Assembly (NCBI GenBank): GCA_009700815.1
Contig: WLLG01000179.1
Span: 1-5,366, forward strand
Direction: 5' to 3'
Origin: Actinomycetota bacterium
Lineage (GTDB): Bacteria > Actinomycetota > Acidimicrobiia > Acidimicrobiales > Microtrichaceae
Length of the DNA: 5,366 bases
Shown: positions 1 through 4,750 of the stretch, in pieces
Layout of the letters: each line of letters opens with the position of its first letter
Numbering within the stretch: position 1 is the first letter of the stretch
The notes under the pieces: model-generated
Seen by the model: only the letters and a program-made list of their open reading frames with translations
Told to the model about the DNA's origin: nothing
The model's database searches: none
Made by a program: the position numbers and the translations under genes

Positions 1-449
1 CCCGAGACCACGCCCTCGGCAATCCAGCGCGAGCGGGGATCATCGAGTGGGCCAAATCGAAGCGGGTCCATGAGTGCAATCGGGCGGGCACCCATCGAGA
101 AAATATCTCGCAGGATTCCTCCGGCCCCTGTCGCTGCACCTTGATAGGGCTCAATCGCCGATGGGTGATTATGGCTCTCGATACGAATCGCAGCGCCGAT
201 CCCATCGCCTACATCAACCACGCCGGCACCTTCACCCGGGCCCACAAGTACCCACGGCGCCTCGGTGGGAAACCTCTTCAGGTGTATGCGCGAACTCTTG
301 TAGGAGCAGTGCTCGGACCACATCACTGAGAACATCGCTAACTCCAAGTGATTGGGCTCGCGATCCAAGATGGAACAGATGCGCTCGTATTCTTCGTCGG
401 TCAACCCCAACTCGCGGTGGAGTGATCCCTCAATTCCTTGCTCGGCCAT
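1..449 (-). CDS. purL: Phosphoribosylformylglycinamidine (FGAM) synthase large subunit PurL, N-terminal part (C-terminus beyond the window)
   Basis: ATP-dependent catalytic subunit of FGAM synthase, converting FGAR to FGAM in cytoplasmic purine synthesis together with PurS and PurQ. I translated it by hand from the ATG at 449-447; 149 codons are open to the window edge. Visible family motifs: ELAMFSVMWSEHCSYK at about residues 36-51 (the EHC histidine, H47, lies in the region proposed as catalytic in small PurL), ESHNHPS at 91-97, and YQGAATGAGGILRD at 102-115, part of the ATP/substrate-binding core. The start is well set: an in-frame TAG lies 9 bases upstream and no other start intervenes. 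No clear Shine-Dalgarno sequence is seen. Oddity: residues 70-76 read GPGEGAG where I recall GPGENAG as usual. Unlike in many relatives it does not directly follow purQ; an oppositely oriented gene lies between them, so it probably needs its own promoter or read-through. Family identity is very secure; full length is unknown. Confidence 0.96.
   Translation of the reverse strand, partial: MAEQGIEGSLHRELGLTDEEYERICSILDREPNHLELAMFSVMWSEHCSYKSSRIHLKRFPTEAPWVLVGPGEGAGVVDVGDGIGAAIRIESHNHPSAIEPYQGAATGAGGILRDIFSMGARPIALMDPLRFGPLDDPRSRWIAEGVVS
187..201 (+). repeat. 15-bp direct repeat, copy 1 (inside purL)
   Basis: ATCGCAGCGCCGATC occurs here and again identically at 461-475. In this copy it is coding sequence of purL, around residues 83-88 (GIGAAI). 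The match does not extend clearly on either side. A 15-base exact match within 5.4 kb is mildly unexpected but can be chance in GC-rich coding DNA. Confidence 0.6.
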
Positions 450-547
450 ATGCGGACGCTATCGCAGCGCCGATCGGTTCCGCGACTCCCGAAGGGGATC
501 AAATAGGGTGACTTGAAATAATCAAACAGATGATGTGGAATATATCT
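450..547. promoter_or_regulatory. Divergent intergenic region between purL and the inserted gene, with weak promoter-like elements both ways
   Basis: These 98 bases separate two gene starts facing away from each other, so promoters for both are expected here. On the plus strand TTGAAA at 513-518 is a fair -35. A 17-base spacer then leads to TGGAAT at 536-541, a poor -10, which would place transcription start near the ATG at 548 and suggests a leaderless message. On the minus strand, TTGATT at about 525-520 is followed by the AT-rich TATTTGAT near 509-502, leaving a leader of roughly 45-50 bases before purL. The half nearest purL is GC-rich and includes the palindrome CCGATCGG (470-477). These are eyeballed matches; only the expectation of divergent promoters is solid. 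Confidence 0.35.
461..475 (+). repeat. 15-bp direct repeat, copy 2 (upstream of purL)
   Basis: Second exact copy of the sequence at 187-201, here 12-26 bases upstream of the purL start codon, overlapping where a ribosome binding site would be expected. It partly overlaps the 8-bp palindrome CCGATCGG at 470-477. It could be a small duplication of purL sequence, a repeated binding site or coincidence. Confidence 0.6.
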
Positions 548-973
548 ATGGCAAAACGAGGTCCTAAATCACTTTCACCAGAACACAAGGCCGCAATGGC
601 TGAAGGAAGAACCGAAGGCAGGATAATTAAGGGGTACCTCGAGGCTATTCGGCGTACAAAGCCAACACCCGGTCGACCTAAAACTGCGGATTCGGTCAAC
701 AACAGACTCGAGAAGATTAACCACGTCTTAGACACGAAGTTGGACCCGCTCAAGCGCCTAGGTCTCCTTCAAGAGCGCATAGAATTGGCACAGGAACTCA
801 AAAGGATTGAAGAGAATTCCACTGATCTCGTGGCTGAACTTCAGCCGGAGTTTATTGCAGTAGCAAAGAGCTACGGCCAGCGAAAAGGTATCTCCTACGC
901 CGCATGGCGAGAATTTGGTGTCCCAGCAGCAGTGCTCAAGGCTGCTGGAATCACTCGAGTTGCTTCGGCCTAA
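548..973 (+). CDS. Small basic protein of unknown function, putative DNA-binding, inserted antisense between purQ and purL
   Basis: Product of 141 residues if started at the ATG at 548; in-frame ATGs at 530 and 533 would add MMWNIS. I prefer 548 because the protein then opens with the basic MAKRGPK and the extra residues look unrelated. Layout: basic N-terminus (1-45) with KRGPK at 3-7 and PGRPK at 41-45, both recalling AT-hook cores; a charged, probably helical or coiled-coil middle (about 49-105, rich in L, E, K and R); and a C-terminal module from about 102 (FIAVAKSYGQRKGISYAAWREFGVPAAVLKAAGI, split here as residues 102-119 and 120-135) that reads like a short helix-turn-helix or SAP/Lsr2-tail-like fold. 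No signal peptide or membrane segment. I dimly recall similar uncharacterised proteins in Actinobacteria, but cannot name a family. GC is about 50% by hand count (211 of 420 bases, 541-960), below the 62% of the first 180 bases. It converges on purQ with overlapping stops. That it is a real gene is likely; a nucleoid or regulatory role is inference. Confidence 0.82.
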   Translation: MAKRGPKSLSPEHKAAMAEGRTEGRIIKGYLEAIRRTKPTPGRPKTADSVNNRLEKINHVLDTKLDPLKRLGLLQERIELAQELKRIEENSTDLVAELQPEFIAVAKSYGQRKGISYAAWREFGVPAAVLKAAGITRVASA

Positions 974-979
974 TTAGGC
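968..979. repeat. Perfect 12-bp palindrome containing the stop codons of both convergent genes
   Basis: GCCTAATTAGGC is its own reverse complement. It holds the TAA of the plus-strand gene (971-973) and the TAG of purQ (972-970 on the minus strand). With no loop and no T-run it is a poor intrinsic terminator; at best a 4-bp stem with an AATT loop could form. It could be a protein-binding site, or simply a compact convergent gene end. Confidence 0.7.
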
Positions 980-1656
980 AGGCCAGCATTTAAGCCGGCT
1001 GCATGTAAGAGTGAACTCATCAGGACAATGCCGTCCCGAGACCCCAGCAGGTCATGACATGCTCGCTCGGGGTGAGGCATCAAGCCCACCACGTTGCGGC
1101 CCTCATTGCAGATTCCGGCGATGTCATCCACCGAGCCATTGGGGTTCGTGACATATCGAAACAGGACCCGATCCTCTCCCTGGAGTTCAGCCAGAGTTTC
1201 AGAAGAACAGGTGTAGTTCCCTTCGAAGTGGTTGATGGGAATTGACAAGATCTCACCCACTTGAGCCTCGGAAGTCAGTACCGAATTTGAGTTCTCTACT
1301 CGAAGTTCCGTAAATCCACAGCGAAACTTCAGACCCGCATTCTTCTGAAGCGCACCGGGCAAAAGATTGGCCTCGGTCAAGACCTGAAACCCATTACAGA
1401 TTCCAACCACTGGCCCGCCTGACTGCGCAAACGAGGCGACAGCCTCCATGACTGGCGAGAATCTTGCTATTGCGCCGGGGCGCAAGTAATCGCCATGGGC
1501 AAAGCCTCCGGCAATGACCACTGCGTCCGCGCTACCCAAGCTTGGCTCATCATGAAACACAATCTGGGCTTGAGCTCCCAATTGCTGCACAACTTCGACT
1601 ACGTCGAACTCGCAATTGGTACCGGGAAATCTAATAACTGCGACATTGGTAGCCAT
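970..1656 (-). CDS. purQ: FGAM synthase glutaminase subunit PurQ
   Basis: Class I glutamine amidotransferase of 228 residues, the usual size for the stand-alone subunit. It hydrolyses glutamine and passes ammonia to PurL for FGAR to FGAM. Visible features: FPGTNCE at 10-16 near the N-terminus, AGGFAHGDYLRPG at 49-61, the nucleophile elbow GICNGFQ with Cys87, and the catalytic His195 and Glu197 in GLMPHPER (191-198). All three triad residues are present, so it should be active. The start at 1656 is two bases after the purS stop (TAA CA ATG) with no good Shine-Dalgarno sequence in that space, so translational coupling to purS is likely. The stop at 970-972 overlaps the stop of the oppositely oriented gene at 548-973. 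Ordinary actinobacterial-type PurQ; identity is very secure. Confidence 0.97.
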   Translation of the reverse strand: MATNVAVIRFPGTNCEFDVVEVVQQLGAQAQIVFHDEPSLGSADAVVIAGGFAHGDYLRPGAIARFSPVMEAVASFAQSGGPVVGICNGFQVLTEANLLPGALQKNAGLKFRCGFTELRVENSNSVLTSEAQVGEILSIPINHFEGNYTCSSETLAELQGEDRVLFRYVTNPNGSVDDIAGICNEGRNVVGLMPHPERACHDLLGSRDGIVLMSSLLHAAGLNAGLPN

Positions 1657-1658
1657 TG

Positions 1659-1925
1659 TTAGTGCGCAGCTACTTCTGCAGGGTGCAGAGAAATCTCTGA
1701 GTCCTCGATAACTGGGTTGGTCAGAAAGCGGTGACAGAGGTCAGTTACTACAGCGTGTGCTGCAGATTCGTCTGCGGCCTGCAGACTAAAGCGAATGCTC
1801 TTACCAACTGAGACCCCGGTTACTCCGTCAAATCCAAGCGCCGGCAAGGCACGTTCAATCGTTGCCCCCTGAGGGTCAGCAATTCCTGCTCGCAGACGGA
1901 CTTCCACTACCACGTCGAACATCAT
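1659..1925 (-). CDS. purS: FGAM synthase small subunit PurS
   Basis: 88-residue structural subunit that bridges PurL and PurQ in the multi-subunit FGAM synthase of Gram-positive bacteria and archaea. The family pattern is plain: LRAGIADPQGATIERALPAL at 11-30, then GFDGVTGVSVGK at 31-42 and FLTNPVIEDSEI at 67-78 near the end. Two adjacent ATGs (1925-1923 and 1922-1920) could serve as start; AGAAG lies directly against the first, so the second has slightly better spacing, and the choice alters one residue. It lies 12 bases after purC and 2 bases before purQ in a tight operon. Its presence confirms that this organism uses the three-part enzyme rather than the fused large PurL of enteric bacteria. 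Confidence 0.95.
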   Translation of the reverse strand: MMFDVVVEVRLRAGIADPQGATIERALPALGFDGVTGVSVGKSIRFSLQAADESAAHAVVTDLCHRFLTNPVIEDSEISLHPAEVAAH

Positions 1926-1937
1926 CTTCTGATTCTC

Positions 1938-2876
1938 TCACACCGTAGGAATCGCTCCGGTCACGCCGGGCCAATCCTCAAAGCGCAGCCCGCAAATCTG
2001 CTCATAGGCCTGCTGGTAACGGTCCGCTGTCGCCTGAACAACCGCTGGGGGTAGGGCCGGCGGTGGCGGTGTCTTGTTCCATGTGAGCGTCTCAAGAAAG
2101 TCACGAACAGGCTGTTTATCGAAACCTTGAGGCGTGGAGCCGGGATGCCAGTCCTCCATGAGCCAGAACCGAGAGGAGTCGGGGGTGAGCACCTCGTCGG
2201 CAACAACCAGGTTCTTCTTGCCGTTCGAATCTGCAATCAATCCCAACTCGAACTTCGTATCGGCAAGAAAAAATCCAGCAGCCTCAGCCTTGGCAGCAGC
2301 CAACGAGTACATCTGCAAACTCAGACTCCTTGCCTGTTCCGCCAAATCGCCGCCGATCAGTTCGACTGCAGCGTCAAAGCTGATGTTCTCGTCATGGTCA
2401 CCAACTGCAGCTTTGGTGGAGGGGGTAAACATTGGTTCATCAAGCCGAGCGGCCTCTGCCAGACCGGCAGGTACTGCCATGGAATGAACAGTTCCGTTCT
2501 GGCTGTATTCCTTCCACGCAGAACCCGCAACAAAGCCTCGCACGATGCACTCGATGGGCAACATCTCTGCTCGCCTACACAACATGATTCGCCCCGCGAG
2601 TTCGGGAAGTTGAGCCGAAGGAGGAAGAGAATCTAGCGAGGTCGAAATCAAATGATTTCCGATAATCTCGCTGAGTTCGCCAAACCAGAACGCAGACATG
2701 GCGGTCAGAACACGCCCCTTATTAGGAACTGCTTCGTTCATCACGACATCAAATGCCGAGAGTCGGTCCGAGGCCACCATCAACAACCGGCCCTGACCGG
2801 CATCAAAGAGATCGCGCACTTTGCCGCTATGGATATGCGGCAAACCCAACTCAGGAATCACAGACAGGCCGCTCAC
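1938..2876 (-). CDS. purC: SAICAR synthetase PurC (phosphoribosylaminoimidazole-succinocarboxamide synthase)
   Basis: Joins aspartate to CAIR with ATP to give SAICAR, the substrate of PurB encoded just upstream. 312 residues, of the long form (about 300) found in Actinobacteria and fungi rather than the roughly 237-residue enteric form. Motifs: SGKVRDLF at 17-24 (nucleotide-binding start), ASDRLSAFDVVM at 35-46, ECIVRGFVAGSAWKEY at 109-124, KAAVGDHDENIS at 155-166, LADTKFELG at 204-212 and ADEVLTPDSSRFW at 226-238. All expected blocks are present. The start codon is GTG at 2876-2874, overlapping the purB stop in a GTGA arrangement (4-base overlap), and is supported by a strong Shine-Dalgarno sequence 5 bases upstream. 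The C-terminal part from about 265 has a proline-rich stretch (TPPPPALPP) before the final helices. Secure. Confidence 0.97.
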   Translation of the reverse strand: MSGLSVIPELGLPHIHSGKVRDLFDAGQGRLLMVASDRLSAFDVVMNEAVPNKGRVLTAMSAFWFGELSEIIGNHLISTSLDSLPPSAQLPELAGRIMLCRRAEMLPIECIVRGFVAGSAWKEYSQNGTVHSMAVPAGLAEAARLDEPMFTPSTKAAVGDHDENISFDAAVELIGGDLAEQARSLSLQMYSLAAAKAEAAGFFLADTKFELGLIADSNGKKNLVVADEVLTPDSSRFWLMEDWHPGSTPQGFDKQPVRDFLETLTWNKTPPPPALPPAVVQATADRYQQAYEQICGLRFEDWPGVTGAIPTV

Positions 2877-4303
2877 AGAATCTCCTCCCCTTGATACTGC
2901 GCCGCCTCGGGGTACTTGGCCGCGAGTTGTTCCACAGCGAGCACAAACGCAGCCGTCTGCGGGACTGCATTGCCAACAAACTCAATTGGCGAACCCAGCG
3001 CCGCGTTCAGCGCATCTAGGTCAAGGCCTAAGCGGGGGTCTGCAGCAAGACGGTTGATCAGGTCGTTGCCCTCGCTTCCCTGCTCACGCATTTCGAGTGC
3101 TACTGCCACGGCGTGTTCTTTGATTGCCTCATGAGCAACTTCTCGGCCAACCCCGGCTCGCACTGATGCCATGAGAACTTTGGTGGTTGCTAAGAACGGC
3201 AGATAACGCTGCAACTCTCGCTCGATGACTGCAGGGTAGGCACCAAATCCTCCCAGTACATCGAGCAGGGTCTGAAAGGCGCCGTCAGTGGCAAAGAATG
3301 CATCGGGAATCAATACTCGCCGCACTACCGAACAGGAGACATCGCCTTCGTTCCACTGCTCCCCCGCCAAACCGGCAGCCATCGTCAAATGACCATTCAA
3401 AATAATGCGAAACCCGTTGATGCGTTCACAGCTGCGAGCGTTCATCTTGTGTGGCATAGCCGAGGAACCGACTTGGCCGGCACGGAATCCCTCGGTGACC
3501 AGTTCGTTTCCGGCCATCAACCTGAGGGTCATTGCCAACGAAGACGGCCCAGACACGAGTTGCACCAGAGCAGACACAACCTCGAGATCGAGCGACCGTG
3601 GATAGATCTGACCCACGTTCGAAAGGGTTCGATCAAATCCAAGATGTGTCGCAAACGCAGCTTCAAGATCTTGCATGCGTTCGCTGTCACCGTCGAGCAG
3701 ATCTAACTGATCTTGCTGCGTGCCAACCGGACCTTTTAATCCCCGCAGCGGATAATTTGCCAGCAGGTCTTCAAGTCGCCGTACTGCGATCAGCAGTTCT
3801 TCACCTGCGTTGGCAAACCGCTTTCCTAACGTGGTGGCCTGCGCTGCAACGTTATGGCTTCGACCCACGATGACTGTTTGGTCAAACTCGCTTGCAAGCG
3901 CTGCCAGACGCATCAGCGCCGCGACACTGCTCTTGAGCAACATCTGCAACCCCAGGCGAACCTGAAGCTGCTCAACATTTTCGGTCAGATCTCGCGAGGT
4001 CATTCCCTTATGCGCGTGTTCGTAACCGGCTAGGTCCGAGAACTCCTCCAGGCGTGCTTTCACATCGTGGCGCGTCACTCGCTCGCGCTCATTCATGGAC
4101 TCCAGATCAACTTGAGTGATCACCGATTCATAGGCTGCAATCGCCTCATCGGGAATCTCAATCCCAAGATCTCGCTGAGCCTTCATGACAGCTACCCAGA
4201 GTTGTCGCTCCAAGATCACCTTGTGTTCGGCGGAGAACAACTCGGCCATGTCAGGGCTGGCATAACGGGCAGCAAGGATGTTGGGAACGTCAGTCACCGC
4301 CAT
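2873..4303 (-). CDS. purB: Adenylosuccinate lyase PurB
   Basis: Fumarase/aspartase-superfamily lyase of 476 residues (actinobacterial PurB is about 470). It cleaves SAICAR to AICAR and adenylosuccinate to AMP, releasing fumarate both times. Motifs: RVTRHDVKARLEEF at 75-88, KGMTSRDLTENV at 99-110, GRSHNVAAQATTLGKRF at 147-163 (H150 the likely catalytic-region histidine) and the superfamily signature GSSAMPHKMN at 279-288 in the flexible catalytic loop. The sequence is close to what I remember of the mycobacterial enzyme. An in-frame TGA lies 24 bases upstream of the ATG at 4303 with no other start between, so the N-terminus (MAVTDVPNILAARYAS) is well supported; only a weak GGGCGAG precedes it. 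It is the first gene of the purB-purC-purS-purQ run and diverges from the zinc-finger-like gene at 4388. Confidence 0.97.
   Translation of the reverse strand: MAVTDVPNILAARYASPDMAELFSAEHKVILERQLWVAVMKAQRDLGIEIPDEAIAAYESVITQVDLESMNERERVTRHDVKARLEEFSDLAGYEHAHKGMTSRDLTENVEQLQVRLGLQMLLKSSVAALMRLAALASEFDQTVIVGRSHNVAAQATTLGKRFANAGEELLIAVRRLEDLLANYPLRGLKGPVGTQQDQLDLLDGDSERMQDLEAAFATHLGFDRTLSNVGQIYPRSLDLEVVSALVQLVSGPSSLAMTLRLMAGNELVTEGFRAGQVGSSAMPHKMNARSCERINGFRIILNGHLTMAAGLAGEQWNEGDVSCSVVRRVLIPDAFFATDGAFQTLLDVLGGFGAYPAVIERELQRYLPFLATTKVLMASVRAGVGREVAHEAIKEHAVAVALEMREQGSEGNDLINRLAADPRLGLDLDALNAALGSPIEFVGNAVPQTAAFVLAVEQLAAKYPEAAQYQGEEIL
2882..2890 (-). promoter_or_regulatory. Strong Shine-Dalgarno sequence of purC
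   Basis: GGGGAGGAG on the minus strand, inside the end of purB, ends 5 bases before the GTG start of purC. It is the clearest ribosome binding site in the window and settles the non-ATG start. It contrasts with purL, purQ and purB, which lack an obvious one. Confidence 0.85.
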
Positions 4304-4387
4304 ATTCTCGCCCAGGAAGAGTACTCAGGCCACCCGAACAGCAGAGTTCCTCAAGCTTGTGCGGATTTTGGTCGATAACAGTTACCG
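4304..4387. promoter_or_regulatory. Divergent intergenic region upstream of purB and the zinc-finger-like gene
   Basis: 84 bases lie between two divergent starts, so the main promoter of the purine operon should be here or just inside the neighbouring gene. On the minus strand TTTACA (4407-4402, a 5/6 match to TTGACA) is followed after 17 bases by TAACTG (4384-4379), a weak -10; this would give a 5' leader of roughly 70 bases and put the -35 inside the coding start of the opposite gene. The 9-base dyad TAACAGTTA (4376-4384) covers that -10 and ends 3 bases before the opposite gene's ATG. I see no recognisable riboswitch or named purine-repressor box. Promoter presence is expected from layout; the exact elements are tentative. 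Confidence 0.35.
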
Positions 4388-4732
4388 ATGTCGTACTCAT
4401 GTGTAAAACACCCGATGTCATCCGGTGACAACATCTGCCGAGTTTGCGGCAGCCAGAACTGCGCCGAGTGCGTGGTGTTTCCATACGGGGCATCTCGAGG
4501 AGCCGTGTGCATTGCTTGTGCCCTCGAGCTCGGTGGGGTGCAGCGCCAACACAGTAAACAGCCAAAGCTGTCACGCAGAGCTATTCGAAAACGCATTGCG
4601 GCTCAGCAAGCAGAGCAACCCGTTGCTAGCGATAATGACCAAGAACTCGCCTTGCCAGAAATCATCGAGTGGCTTGATGATGCTGATGAAGGTTCTGATC
4701 TACCTGGTGGATGGAAGCAGAGCTACCCCTAA
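4388..4732 (+). CDS. Small B-box-like zinc-finger protein of unknown function
   Basis: 114 residues. The N-terminal half carries eight well-spaced potential zinc ligands: C5-x2-H8, C17-x2-C20, C25-x2-C28 and C41-x2-C44, a pattern like the cross-brace of B-box zinc fingers, with VFPYGASRGAVCIACAL (30-46) around the last pair. The second half has a strongly basic patch (about 54-72, LSRRAIRKRIAAQQ) and then an acidic tail with IIEWLDDADEGSDLP (92-106). No signal peptide or clear membrane span. I recall similar short proteins in Actinobacteria, but none with a known role. The ATG at 4388 places the first CxxH at residues 5-8; the Shine-Dalgarno sequence is not obvious and the message could be leaderless. 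It is divergent from purB and convergent with the dehydrogenase gene, so it is probably its own transcription unit. It may mediate protein or nucleic-acid contacts; that is inference. Confidence 0.85.
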   Translation: MSYSCVKHPMSSGDNICRVCGSQNCAECVVFPYGASRGAVCIACALELGGVQRQHSKQPKLSRRAIRKRIAAQQAEQPVASDNDQELALPEIIEWLDDADEGSDLPGGWKQSYP

Positions 4733-4746
4733 GGCTTAGGCCCCTA
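4728..4746. terminator. Overlapping inverted repeats between convergent genes, possible weak bidirectional terminator
   Basis: CCTAAG-G-CTTAGG (4728-4740) is a 6-bp inverted repeat that includes the TAA stop (4730-4732) of the zinc-finger-like gene. It overlaps a second small dyad, TAGG-CC-CCTA (4737-4746). Both lie in or beside the 18-base gap before the dehydrogenase stop at 4751. The loops are very short and there is no T-run, so intrinsic termination is only a possibility suggested by the convergent layout. Confidence 0.3.
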
Positions 4747-4750
4747 GCGA

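Noticed and set aside
74..511. Plus-strand open frame of 145 codons
   Set aside because: It lies almost wholly opposite purL, whose motifs are unmistakable; the translation is rich in Arg, Ser and Pro with no recognisable domain, typical of an antisense shadow.
530..547. Upstream ATGs at 530 and 533 as the start of the inserted gene
   Set aside because: They add only MMWNIS before the basic MAKRGPK opening. No good ribosome binding site precedes them and they crowd the probable promoter, so 548 is preferred, though not proven.
499..753. Minus-strand open frame of 84 codons between purQ and purL, which would have restored a continuous minus-strand operon
   Set aside because: The plus-strand frame is far more protein-like (basic motifs, patterned helices, clear domain ends), while this one looks like its shadow and ends beyond the purL promoter region without a plausible start signal.
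983..1005. Inverted-repeat-rich stretch near the purQ end (AGCCGGCT and flanking CAGC/GCTG) as a terminator for the plus-strand gene
   Set aside because: It lies within purQ coding sequence, the stems are only 4 bp, and no T-run follows.
2127..2636. Plus-strand open frame of 169 codons
   Set aside because: Entirely antisense to the purC coding sequence, with no family motif or ribosome binding site.
4290..4400. Minus-strand 36-codon reading frame (starts MSTTSVTVIDQNPHK) just upstream of and overlapping the purB start, a possible leader peptide
   Set aside because: It overlaps the start of the opposite zinc-finger-like gene, has no ribosome binding site or attenuator-like hairpin, and the candidate purB transcription start would lie inside it. 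More likely a chance open frame.
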